Shown here: positions 49,207-60,534 of the stretch, in pieces
Numbering within the stretch: position 1 is the stretch's first letter
How the letters are laid out: each line of letters starts with the position of its first letter
From: Ampullaceana balthica
Taxonomy: Eukaryota; Mollusca; Gastropoda; Lymnaeidae
Reading direction: 5' to 3'
NCBI GenBank assembly: GCA_944989445.1
Contig: CALYLW010000017.1
Location: 72,001-136,000 of the forward strand
DNA length: 64,000 nt
Translations under genes and position numbers: made by a program
The notes under the pieces: generated by a model
Seen by the model: only the letters and a program-made list of their open reading frames with translations
Database searches by the model: none
What the model was told of the DNA's origin: nothing

Positions 49207-50050
49207 TGAACTGCTCCGGGGTCGTAAATGGACTGCTCCTTCTCGTGGTGTTTCCGAGAATGTCGGACAACCCAAATTCCACTTTGTTGGAAAACATAAC
49301 ATAAATGGTTTTGTTTTTTATTCACAACAAGAATATATTTCTCATATCAGCTCATACACGAACTGATAGGCATAAAAGACTCCAGTGATGACGACATTCA
49401 GTTGAAGAAAGATACTTTCTGTACAGTTATTGTTTTTTTGAAAAAAAAGATATATAAATCTATTCGTTTTTATTACTCTGCAATGAAACATGTGATATAG
49501 TTTCAACCTTAGTTTACACTAGCGAGCTTTTTACCCAAAGGGCAAGAAGTCACTAACCCTTTATCGGTACGTCTGTCTTGTGTACAAACAAACAATCCGA
49601 GGCGAGAGTTATTGCCCTTCTCGTTCCAAGGACAAATATAGCTTTAAAAATCCAAAGATTTTTTTTACTATTAATCAACATTATTATATCATCACAGCAT
49701 CTACATTTCGTCTCATCATTTCATGACATGCCAAATATTCACAATTGTTATTCAAATGTGTGGGGTCACACGCCCTTGTCAGGAGCGGCTTGCGAATGTG
49801 CTCAGAAATCTCGGTTCTTTTATTTGCATCAACAAAGACAACAGCAACAACGGAAGATAACAGAAACCAATCAAGAATCTCCTTTGATTAATTTATTTTT
49901 GGAGAAGAGGAAACAAGTTTTGGGCGAAGTCTCTGCTGTTTTTCTCGACTAACAAGGTCATCAGCAGCTGGACACCATATAAATTTTGTTTCCTGTTTCC
50001 GGTCATCTTGGACAATGATGCAGGTGAATAAATAAGGCAGGAACTGACCA
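49207..50050 (+). other. FoxA: FoxA 3' untranslated region (predicted)
   Basis: Composition drops to AT-rich within about 100 bases of the second stop. No AATAAA occurs until 50027, so the 3' UTR is predicted to be roughly 830-970 nt long depending on which stop is used. A short open frame at 49578-49952 within it has no recognised domain. Confidence 0.5.
50027..50032 (+). terminator. Candidate polyadenylation signal AATAAA for FoxA
   Basis: The first canonical AATAAA downstream of FoxA, with a GT-containing stretch (CAGTGTTGTCCAGTTTG) about 25 bases beyond. This is the usual arrangement for 3' end cleavage. Confidence 0.5.
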
Positions 50051-52250
50051 CGCAGTGTTGTCCAGTTTGACCACAACGGTCACCTTATCCACAAACTAAT
50101 GCCAACTCATTTATTATTTATGCCTTTGTTATTTCTAATTAACAAAAAACAAATGCTTTCCTCCCGTTCAGTCATTCGGTCAAAAAACTATTCTCTTACC
50201 GGAATTCACTCTTGCAAAACCCTCGATACCAAATAAGTCAGCGAGCTAACTTTTTTTGAGAACCCTTTTTATAATTTATTATTTAATTTCAAAGCACTCA
50301 ATGTTGCTCTGGAAGACAAACCCTGTTGTTGTGGGGTGGGGTGGTGAAGGGAAGAATCAGCTTGAAATATTTGAATAAGAAAACAAACACAAAAATACAG
50401 GTGAAGAAAAACCCCAACATCAACACTTTTGATTATAACACGTGATAATAAAAATAAAAATGCAGGACTAAACACAAACCATAGATAAGCGTAGGACGCA
50501 ATTATCTTCTGTATAGAAGGAGCTTCTGTAAACAGATAAGATAAGATGATAACGTTTACATTTTATTGTTTAAAAAATCCGCTTCTGCCTGGTGTATAGA
50601 TGTCCGAGTATGAGGTTCATAACTGTGCAATTGAAAAGATAAACAGATCCGTTTATATTACTTTTTAAAAAAAAATAACGAACTTTTTTGGCCAACTTTA
50701 GTCGTGAATTTCAGTCATCTGCTTGGTTTAAAATATTTGGCACTTCCGGTAACGGATGCGAGTGAATGTGAGCTATGGCTTTATCCGCACGTTACATTCA
50801 ATAACATACGGTCAAAATGATGTAAACTTGGGTTAAAACTCAGGTGACCCCTTGTTCTATATTTATCATCTTGATCACGAAAGCCGACGTCCACATGTAC
50901 ATTTAAGTTACTCCTCAGCGTCACTGGTAACTATGGCAACAACCATATGCAAGGCACTTCAACGAAAAAAAATAATAGTTTGTGTTAAAAAAGATTATAA
51001 AAAAAAGTTTTTGTGCGTCATTGCCAAGAATAATTTTATATACATATTTAAATATAATTTTTAGTTATGTTTACAAAACAAAAATAATTCATATCCGTCA
51101 AGGCGTCTTATCGTGACGTCACCATTCCCCCAAAAATGATTACTACGCCATAGACTCCTCGCTTTCTCCCCTCCCCATCCCTCACGCAACTTACACCCCC
51201 ACCCCCCACGCCCTTTGTTGTATTGACATTGCTATGCTATCACACCAAAGATATCTTGTACAGTTCTCCGCAGGTTTATTTAGCAAAGCACCCTGCTAAT
51301 TGAATCTGTTTTTTTTACAAACTCGCGAAGCGCGCCACCAGCACCGCCATTTTTCAAAAAGAAAATAATAAATATTCAGACAATCCCATAAATGCTTTGC
51401 TTTCCTTCCAAGGGAGGTCTCGATTTATTTTTCTTCCCAATTTTTTTTTAAAAATATTACAATTGCATTTGTTTAATTTATCTATGACATATTTATTATT
51501 AGAAAAATATACAAACTTTTTACCTGTTAAATATTTGTGTCCATTTCTTGTAACATTGCTTTAAATAAAACATTGAATACAATTTTAAAGACCAAAATTT
51601 ACTCTTTTTTTAATTTTTTAAAAAAAGTTAAAATCTATTTTAATTTTTATTATTAATATTGATTTTTTGGAAGAGTTGCGCTTTTCAGTAATATTATTTT
51701 TTATATTAAAATATAGTTGTGTAAACTAGTGTCTGAAAACGGGAACAACTTTGGCAGTGAATAGTGTCGTGTGATCTGATTGGTCAGATTTTATTCCAAC
51801 TATTTCCAAGTGTTCAAATTTGATGACGTTCTTACCTCCATTTTTCCTAACTTGTTTATTATTATTGTTATTGTTATTTATTGTTATTTTTTTATGACTG
51901 CAATAATTTTTAAAAATTAGATTGATAAGGTTTGCAATGTTGACTCGTTTGAAAGACATTTTTTTTCCTTCTTTTTTCTTGAGGCATTGGCTTTAAAAAC
52001 TATTTTTATTAGATATTTAAAAGTAAACGTGTGAAATTAGTGATATTTTGAGAGCTTGTCTTGAAGTTAATGTTTAGTGACGTCATGACTCCAGCATTCC
52101 AAGTTAATAATAGACTGTTGTTCTCCGTGTATATCGCGTCATCAGGGTACAACATGGCTTACGTGCTTTTTAAAAAATAACATATACTTTTTCAACACTT
52201 GTGCTAAGGTGGACGAAGTTACGCACGCGAGTATTATTGTGTGTTAGAGA
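50051..52250. other. AT-rich unassigned stretch downstream of FoxA
   Basis: No gene recognised. About 50470-50545 contains a diverged match to the presumed LINE 3' end at 44770-44870. A C-rich tract lies at 51165-51215. The remainder is AT-rich with long T and A runs. Confidence 0.5.
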
Positions 52251-52271
52251 AATAAATAAATAAATAAATAA

Positions 52272-52350
<79 letters not shown>

Positions 52351-52373
52351 AGAGAGAGAGAGAGAGAGAGAGA
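52251..52373. repeat. Compound microsatellite (AAAT)n-(TA)n-(GA)n
   Basis: Three adjacent simple repeats in order: AAAT about 52250-52276, TA to about 52348, GA to about 52374. A short CA run follows at 52387-52399. Confidence 0.97.
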
Positions 52374-52771
52374 GAATCATTATCATCACACACACACACG
52401 ATGCGACACATTTTTTAAAAACTTATAGCTTCATCAGTGTGTAGGTCATTGGTTAGGTTATGGAGGTAAGGGCATGTAAGAAAACAAAGACTTTCATTTC
52501 CATTAGTCATAGTAATCCACGATTAAGCCAAAACGTTGAGATGTTTAGTTTCCATCTTTGTCCTCAGCAGCCGATAGCGTCATTTAGAAATATCCTCTCT
52601 TGGTGGTAAGGGAACGTGGGGTGGTTGAAAAAAAATATTAACAAAAAACCAATTAATTTTCCTCCACGCCCCTGGGGTATTGGTTTACACACGTCCCAGA
52701 CATTGAACGCCGGTAACACAGGGCAGACTTACAACTGATTTACAACAACGCGGTATTTTATTTACGCTACG
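52374..52771. other. Unassigned stretch
   Basis: No gene seen. Confidence 0.45.
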
Positions 52772-53125
52772 AGCAACAAAGCCCGTCCAAGGACGTTCCG
52801 CCACCGTTCGGTGCCATGTTGTAACTCCCCTCCAACAGCCGTCTCGACCGGCATTGCATGTGCATCACGTCAAAAATACTATTCATTATAGTTAAAATAA
52901 ATAACTCGTAAAAACAGAGCTTTTTCACTATAAATCCCAACGCGCATAACTCAAAATAAAGTCTTGGAAGAAATACTGCACCAAAAATAACTCGTTTTGA
53001 ACGTCCGCGTAAACGTGTTCAAACTTTCAATATGATTGGTTGTAGGAGTCATATGTGTTTGAGGGGCCAATCGCTATAGATGACCGGACAGAACAGACAG
53101 AAAATTGCCTTTTATTATATAAGGA
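52772..53125 (-). mobile_element. Helitron-like non-autonomous element, copy 2
   Basis: Full-length relative of 29213-29550 in the same orientation, with TCCTTATATAATAAAAGGC at the - strand 5' end and TTTGTTGCTCG at the 3' end. The large 3' hairpin has one mismatch here (GGCACCGAACGGTGGC). The base before the 5' TC is A and the base after the 3' end is T, again as for Helitron targets. Confidence 0.6.
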
Positions 53126-53737
53126 TGTGCGCTAGTTAACTCCTCCCTAAGTACGGCTCCATCCCTGCCCGCACCGCCCCCCCCCCAAGCCCCGATTGTC
53201 TTGTCATAGCACCCCGTTTTGGATTTAGCCCGCGTGTAGTGTGTGAGATGATGAAATATAATCTATATGGACAATCATGTAAATAACTCACCCCCCGGGG
53301 AGAGATCAGGCTTGGAAAAATGCGAAAAGAAAATGTTAACAATGCAAACCAAAATTAACGAGCTTAAAACGAGTCAATCGCATTTGATCTCAATTGTTTA
53401 TTTGTAGAAGTCAATGATGAATTTCAAGTGAATTTATTATTTTAAAAAAAAATTCTTATCTTTTTCGGTTGAAATATATTTTTGTATTTTTTTGAGTGTG
53501 AACACTGTGTTAGTGCTAACAAAATCATATCAGTTTTTAGAGTTATATCTGAGTGAGTCAGACCAGCCGTGTGACTGACCGTTTCATGAAACTTGCTTGT
53601 ATATAATACTAATTTTTATGTCTGTCTTTTGTATACAGATTTATGAAATAAAATGTCTTGTAAAATAGAATGATGGGGATTAAAATAGTCACAAAACTAG
53701 AGACGTTTTTCTTCTTGTAATTCAACATTGTTTGTAA
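53126..53737. other. Unassigned stretch
   Basis: C-run at 53167-53185, then AT-rich sequence. No gene seen. Confidence 0.45.
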
Positions 53738-54132
53738 GTCTGTTTGTATTTTAGTATTCGGTTTGTCTGTAAGTCTGTTTGTATTTTAGTATTCGGTTTG
53801 TCTGTAAGTCTGTTTGTATTTTAGTATTCGGTTTGTCTGTAAGTCTGTTTGTATTTTAGTATTCGGTTTGTCTGTAAGTCTGTTTGTATTTTAGTATTCG
53901 GTTTGTCTGTAAGATTATGTATGAATGTAAGTTTCGGTTTGTCTGTGAGATTATGTTTGAATACAAGTTTCGGTTTGTCTGTAAGATTATGTTTGAATAC
54001 AAGTTTCGGTTTGTTTGTAAGATTATGTTTGAATACAAGTTTCGGTTTGTCTGTAAGATTATGTTTGAATACAAGTTTCGGTTTGTCTGTAAGATTATGT
54101 TCGAATACAAGTTTCGGTTTGTCTGTAAGATT
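53738..54132. repeat. Two adjoining related minisatellites (35 bp then 36 bp)
   Basis: About five near-perfect 35-bp units (TCTGTAAGTCTGTTTGTATT then TTAGTATTCGGTTTG) are followed at about 53911 by six 36-bp units (TCTGTAAGATTATGTTTGAA then TACAAGTTTCGGTTTG). Both share the TCTGTAAG start and TTCGGTTTG end, so one array arose from the other by replacement of the middle. Confidence 0.92.
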
Positions 54133-54900
54133 CGGTGTGTTTGTGGAATTGTTGTGTTTCAGTACTGAGATTGTCGAAGGGTTCTAGAAATATGACCGTT
54201 GGGCAATGTGAGTGGTACAACCATTGGGCTCAAGGATACAGCAACCTACTAATTACACACCTATACTACTTAGTTACAATCTACCAACACACCTATACTA
54301 CATGCTACACGCTGTCTACTTACCTATTTTCTATTTGATAAGTAACAACACCTATTTACCTACTACCAGCTCACCTACCACCCCCTGGCCCATTGCCTAC
54401 TCACCTATTTCCAACTCACCTAATGCCTAATCACCTCATGCCTACTTACCAGCTGGCAACTAACCTAATACTTTTAACCTGCTGCTTAATTACTTATTGA
54501 CGACTAATAATTTACCTATATGTTCATTTGCAATATAAACCCGTATCTATATAAAACAATGACACGTGCTCTAAAGATTTTCGAAATAAAGAAAATAGTG
54601 AGGGGTGGGGGTGGGGGCGGGGGAATGTATGAAGTGTTGATGCCATTCATTGTTTGAAGGTAAGAGACAGCCCTGTTTAGGTCATTCATTGTTTGAAGGT
54701 AAGAGACAGTCCGTCCCTCTGTCGTCTTACGGCCCCATTCTCACAGTAAATGGAGCCATCTCTCGGCAATACAACCAGGGCCACAGGAAGTAGAAAGACT
54801 TAATAGAGCAGGAAATATTGGCACGACAAGGCGTAATCGGTCGCCGGGAGCAAGGTATAAACGGATAAGACTAGCAAGAGTTGCTAGAAATTTGCGACTC
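54133..54900. other. Unassigned stretch
   Basis: A CTACTCACCTAT-rich diverged tract lies at about 54260-54480. A 30-base direct duplication containing CATTCATTGTTTGAAGGTAA occurs at 54646 and 54683. No gene seen. Confidence 0.45.
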
Positions 54901-54930
54901 AACATTAGAAGGAGTCAACAGTCAGTTAGT

Positions 54931-55012
54931 ACACGGAATTAACATTCAACTAGTACAAGGAATTAACATTCAACTAGTACAAGGAATTAACATTCAACTC
55001 GTACAAGAAATA
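54931..55012. repeat. 24-bp tandem repeat, three to four copies
   Basis: Units of GAATTAACATTCAACTAGTA plus CAAG. The open frame at 54881-55183 crosses it and has no recognised domain. Confidence 0.8.
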
Positions 55013-55526
55013 AGCAAGTGGAACAAGTCTCCATGTGGCAATAACATTATACCATCTTTCACAAAAAAGAAAATATTTACAAAAATAATTAAAATGAACC
55101 AGTGGAAGCTGTTACTGTTACATACACTGTGTTGTCTACTCACATCGATCATTTGCCACGAAAATATCAATACCATCGCCTGACGTCAAGCGGCATCAGA
55201 GCATTATTTATAGATAATTTAGAGTATCGATTCCAAGATTTTTTTATTTTATTTTTTTTTACTTCGGTTTTTTCCGTTTTTTTCTTCTGTTGGTACAGAA
55301 GTTCTCGGGGTAAAACAGAAAACAATACCATAGTAAAATTACGCATCTGTTGTAACGTCTCTTCATGTGCAAATTATATCAACAAAATTGATAAGTAAAT
55401 GTTAATTGTTTTGTTCTTTTAAGTTTTTTCCTAAAAGTTTTTACGGGTGGTTGACATGAAATTCAAACCTAAATAAAACAAATCGCCCCTTCTTAACAAG
55501 ACAAGTTCGCCTCAACAATAATATTA
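55013..55526. other. AT-rich unassigned stretch
   Basis: No gene seen. Short open frames here have no recognised features. Confidence 0.45.
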
Positions 55527-56022
55527 AAAAACGTAAAAAACCAAGTTTTTGACTATTAATCCTTTATGTACGAGACACAACTAAAAGAATGTTCATTATA
55601 ATACGCAGCGCAAGACATTCCAAAAATACAAAATTGTAGTTATGTGTCGTAAAACATATTTAATATAATGCGCACCGATCAGGAATATGTTTATAAAAAG
55701 TATTGTCAATAAAATACGCACCTTATTGCGCGACAGGAAAGATTGTTCAATATAATACGCACCACGACACTGTAGCAAAAAAAAATTAACATGTTACATA
55801 GAGATAAATAAAGATAATCTAAAAATTCATTAATTTATTTACCTAATTTATATGATTTATCAGAAATTTTTATACATCATTTTTATCATCGGCACGAGTC
55901 TGCCTGCAAAATTTCAGCTCGCTAGCTTACGAGGAAATGGGTTAAAATCGATCCAAAATTTTTTCGGCACCGCCTCAAGCAAGCCAGCAAGCAGACACCA
56001 CGAGTAATAATAAAGGATTTAA
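55527..56022. mobile_element. Dispersed repeat, copy B (partner at 8713-9215)
   Basis: Same family, orientation and full extent as copy A, with AATCCTTTATGTACGAGACA at the left and CACCACGAGTAATAATAAAG then GATTT at the right. The four spaced ATAATACGCACC-like motifs are conserved. The two copies differ by many substitutions and small indels, so neither is very recent. Confidence 0.75.
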
Positions 56023-56034
56023 AAATTGCACACC

Positions 56035-57330
56035 ATTAGTTGATATGTGGATCTTTTATTAGTTGATATGTGGATCTTATATTAGTTGATATGTGGATCT
56101 TATATTAGTTGATATGTGGATCTTATATTAGTTGATATGTGGATCTTATATTAGTTCATATGTGGATCTTATATTAGTTGATATGTGGATCTTATATTAG
56201 TTCATATGTGGATCTTATATTAGTTGATATGTGGATCTTATATTAGTTGATATGCGGATCTTATATTAGTTGATATGCGGATCTTATATTAGTTGATATG
56301 TGGATCTTATATTAGTTGATATGCGGATCTTATATTAGTTGATATGCGGATCTTATATTAGTTTGAAATGTGGATCTTATATTAGTTGATATGTGGATCT
56401 TATATTAGTTGATATGCGGATCTTATATTAGTTTGAAATGTGGATTTTATATTAGTTGATATGTGGATCTTATATTAGTTGATATGCGGATCTTATATTA
56501 GTTTGAAATGTGGATTTTATATTAGTTGATATGTGGATCTTATATTAGTTGATATGCGGATCTTATATTAGTTGATATGTGGATCTTATATTAGTTGATA
56601 TGTGGATCTTATATTAGTTGATATGCGGATCTTATATTAGTTGATATGCGGATCTTATATTAGTTGATATGTGGATCTTATATTAGTTGATATGTGGATC
56701 TTATATTAGTTTGAAATGTGGATTTTATATTAGTTGATATGTGGATCTTATATTAGTTGATATGCGGATCTTATATTAGTTTGAAATGTGGATCTTATAT
56801 TAGTTGATATGTGGATCTTATATTAGTTGATATGTGGATCTTATATTAGTTGATATGCGGATCTTATATTAGTTTGAAATGTGGATTTTATATTAGTTGA
56901 TATGTGGATCTTATATTAGTTGATATGCGGATCTTATATTAGTTTGAAATGTGGATCTTATATTAGTTGATATGTGGATCTTATATTAGTTGATATGCGG
57001 ATCTTATATTAGTTTGAAATGTGGATCTTATATTAGTTGATATGTGGATCTTATATTAGTTTGAAATGTGGATTTTATATTAGTTGATATGTGGATCTTA
57101 TATTAGTTGATATGCGGATCTTATATTAGTTTGAAATGTGGATCTTATATTAGTTGATATGTGGATCTTATATTAGTTTGAAATGTGGATCTTATATTAG
57201 TTGAAATGTGGATCTTATATTAGTTGATATGTGGATCTTATATTAGTTGATATGCGGATCTTATATTAGTTTGAAATGTGGATTTTATATTAGTTGATAT
57301 GCGGATCTTATATTAGTTGATATGCGGATG
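56035..57330. repeat. 23-bp minisatellite with three-unit higher order
   Basis: About 56 units of TTGATATGTGGATCTTATAT plus TAG (23 bp). Three types exist: A with GATATGTGG, B with GATATGCGG, and C with TTTGAAATGTGG (24 bp). From about 56310 onward they often follow in the order A-B-C, a composite period of about 70 bp. The left end is almost all A units, and an A-B-rich section recurs at 56550-56710. Confidence 0.95.
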
Positions 57331-57334
57331 TTTG

Positions 57335-57480
57335 CTCAGCGGCTTTCCGCCCAGGGTGGCAATTTTTAATCATAAATAGGGGCAAGCCATCTTCGGCTCA
57401 TGGCGTAGCAATTTTTCTCTGAAGGGGCGTCAAAACTCGTTGCCCGCCCCAGGTCGACGCTAACTCTAGCTACGCAACGG
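57335..57480 (-). mobile_element. hAT-type terminal remnant (relative of 63171 element)
   Basis: Reverse-complemented, 57478 to about 57415 reads GCGTAGCTAGAGTTAGCGTC ... GGGGCGGGCAACGAGTTTTG ACGCCCC. It resembles the terminus at 63171 (GGCGTAGCTAGAAC ... GGGGCGG ... TTTGACGCCC). Only this end is recognisable. Confidence 0.5.
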
Positions 57481-57721
57481 CCTGCTTCACTGTCACTGGG
57501 GTAACTGAAGAAATAGTGCAGGGGCGTCAAGTAATAAGAAAGAAGGGGGCGAATCCTGACGCATGACGGTGATCATTGTAGTAACAATAACGATCTCGTG
57601 TATGAATGATTTATATGCATGGCAGTATCGATAACAGGGGGTTCTATTATTCGTGAGGAATCGATGCGTAACTTTCATGCAAGCCACCGCTACCACATGT
57701 CTAGCTTCACAAGGTGAGTTT

Positions 57722-57800
57722 AATAATAATAATTTGTTCATTTATACAGCGCAGTATCCCAGCAATCAACTGGGCTCACGGCGCTTTACATGAAAGTTTA
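57722..57800 (-). mobile_element. SINE/LINE 3'-tail fragment, inverted
   Basis: On the - strand it reads CATGTAAAGCGCCGTGAGCC, CAGTTGATTGCTGGGATACT, GCGCTGTATAAATGAACAAA and then TTATTATTATTA. This is the same kind of tail as at 12722-12787. Confidence 0.65.
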
Positions 57801-60095
57801 TAGAGGGTTTAGTGCGGGGGGAGGGGGGAGGGAAGCGGTAAAAGGAAGGATTTATGGAACATTTATACAGTCCAAATTTCTCTGTTTTTCGAAGCAAATC
57901 TATTCGAATCTTACATTTCTTCACTTACTTTTAAGTAATTAATTTTTAATATAAAATGCTCAGAATTAAATTATTCAGAACTTTTCCCCCCAATAGTTCT
58001 TTTCTAAGAATGAAATATTTCAGACGATTTGTTCAAGTAATTTTTATGATAATGATATTTAGAATGAGGCATTTTTTATATTATTGTTAACAGTCAAAGT
58101 CGATACTATAAAGTTACCTTCACAAAATATAAATCAAAGATTGCAACCATTTAAAAAAAAATTGAAATAAAATAAAATTTAAAAAACATTTTAATGGAAT
58201 GTATGACCATGACAGGATATTTTAAAGATCCCGTCGAATGCCGTCAGCCTGGTGATATCCGCCCTACAGTCGCGTCCTTAGACTATTAGGGCTCAGAGCG
58301 CCCCCTATCTCTCAGATCTCATTTCACGTGGGTCTTTAAATGTACGGACCACGGCAAGGGGCCGTGCTGTGTGTAGTTACTACACACACACAGCCAGCGT
58401 CACACGGTATTGATTGGATTCTCTTATCTAACGCCCTCCCCCAATATAGAACCCTACTGAATAAAAGCACGCACATACACACACACACACGCTGTCTCAC
58501 GTTACACACACACACACACACACACACACATGCACACACACACACGCGCAGACTCACGTCTCAGTTCCCTGTGTCATGAGCACGCTCCAAGCTCAACACA
58601 CGCCACAGAGGCGCAAACAAACTCGGTAAACCTACAGTTGACACGTTCCCGAGAGAAGGTGCCAGAAAACAAAAATATATTGTGGGGGGGGGCGCAGCAG
58701 GGGGTGGGGGGCGTCACCCAAAGTGACTTCATCAGGAGTGTATCCGGAAGAGGTGAATTAAGGTAACTGTATGCAATTGGCAATAGCATTAATTTAGTAG
58801 CTGTCGTGGGGGGGGGGCGGAGGGGTTGTGTTTGAGGATGGCTCACCTGGGGTGGTAAAAGTTCTCTTTTTATGGAAGAGCGGCGTTTTGAACAATTTTA
58901 TTAGTGATTTGATTATTATTATAATTTTATTTTTAAATTTTATATATATATATATTTTGGGTGAGGGGGGGGGCATGAACTTCCGTTGTAGGCACTTACC
59001 CTAGTTTTACGCCACTGCTTGCTGGTGTTTCCTCTGTGGGTGGCAAGGGTTGCAGCACTAAACGTACACAATAATAGCCTTTTAAAATAATTGATCTGAG
59101 TTCAATCGCTCTACTCTCTCTGTATGCAAAAGTAAGAGTGGACTAAGGGCGGCGGGAAAGGTGGGGGTGGGGGGAGTCAGGAGAGGGAGCTGCGTGTCCA
59201 GGAGCCCCCCCTCCCATATTTACCCGACTCTCGAGTTACTCATTCGAACATCAATACACACAATGGTTTGAACCGGATTATGCACAGACCCGCTCCATGG
59301 TCCATTACCACACAGCATTAAAATCACAGCAGACCACAGTTCTGGGACGGGAGTCAATATTTATGTTTGTGAATTTCAACAGATTTAACCCCCCCCCCAC
59401 CCACATGATACCCTCCCCCCACATGATACCGCCCCCCCCTTCAACCCCCAGAAACACACACATACAAATTATATCACCGCACACAGTTGATAGAGTATTC
59501 CGTTCTGTTTGCAGGCCGCATACACCGGGTCAACAAGGCGAGACAACAACATTGTGGAGCACGCTCCAGGACAGGGTTAATGGCTACTACTACTACTACT
59601 CATTGGCTACCGTCAAAATAAAGGGGTGCAGGGGCGTGGACTCAACTGTTCGTTGCAGTGTCGGAAACTATGAATTATGGGACTCACCAATGCTTGATTA
59701 CATTTTTGAATCGGCACACTATTGAGTATTGTTTAGGTATAATATATGCATCATAAGAACATTCAGCACTTGAAAAAAAAATTAATAAAAGAGTGGTTCC
59801 CAAACTGCTAAGTTGTGCGCATCGGGGAACATGTTTTCTTAAGTGTTCTAGGAGAATTTTGCTAGATTTACTATCATTTTATTTGATGATAAATATTCAT
59901 GTTGTGTGATAAAACACTATATGGAACACTGGCCCATCTAGGTATCAGTATTACAAAATGAAACCGAACATGGATTCCCTGACTATCTCTGAAGCACTAT
60001 AGTTCGCCGAAAGACCCCCTGACGTCATTTGTTAGAGCAAGGACATCTAGTGTGCTGATTTTTAACGACTCTGAAGACTGGATGACACAAATAAA
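57801..60095. other. Unassigned stretch with CA microsatellite
   Basis: A (CA)n tract with interruptions lies at about 58468-58552. Long G-runs lie at 58684-58712 and 58808-58818, and C-runs at 59390-59450. A GAGTGGTTCCCAAACTG sequence at about 59792 resembles a hAT terminus, but no partner end was found. No gene recognised. Confidence 0.5.
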
Positions 60096-60100
60096 CAAGA

Positions 60101-60128
60101 GCTCTCTCTCTCTCTCTCTGTCGCTATC

Positions 60129-60175
<47 letters not shown>

Positions 60176-60224
60176 ATCTCACTCTCTCTCTCTCTCTTTC
60201 TCTCTGTCGTTCTCTCTCTCTCTC
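60101..60224. repeat. (TC)n microsatellite
   Basis: TC dinucleotides with periodic TGTCGCTATCTCAC interruptions that were themselves duplicated. Confidence 0.95.
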
Positions 60225-60534
60225 CTTTTTAAAAAAAAATACATTTTTATAAAGTAACAAATAGTGGTTTTTTTATTATTTAATTTTTATAACCCCTTGT
60301 GCTTGAGATGAGATAAACACTTGACAGGAGAGGAGAGAAGGAGTGGGCGTGTTGTGGAGGGAGAGAGTGGGGGTGCTGTGGAGGGGGGGGGGCAGACCTA
60401 GAAGCCGCTAAATTAGTTTTCAGCCGTGACAAACTCCTGTGACCTTAATAATCGGGATTGCGCTTCGAGCCGTCGTGGCAGCCACCAGGGATACGTACCG
60501 TAATGACTGTGGCTAGGTGGTGTTGCGAGTGTGG

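Noticed and set aside
48153..49304. 383-codon ORF overlapping FoxA in another + frame (and several - strand ORFs of 70-130 codons)
   Set aside because: It is a shadow of the GC-rich FoxA reading frame. Its Pro/Arg/Ala-rich product has no domain, and it crosses the FoxA stop region into the 3' UTR without its own signals.
59792..59830. GAGTGGTTCCCAAACTG, a hAT-like terminus
   Set aside because: No inverted partner or duplication was seen within the next few hundred bases.
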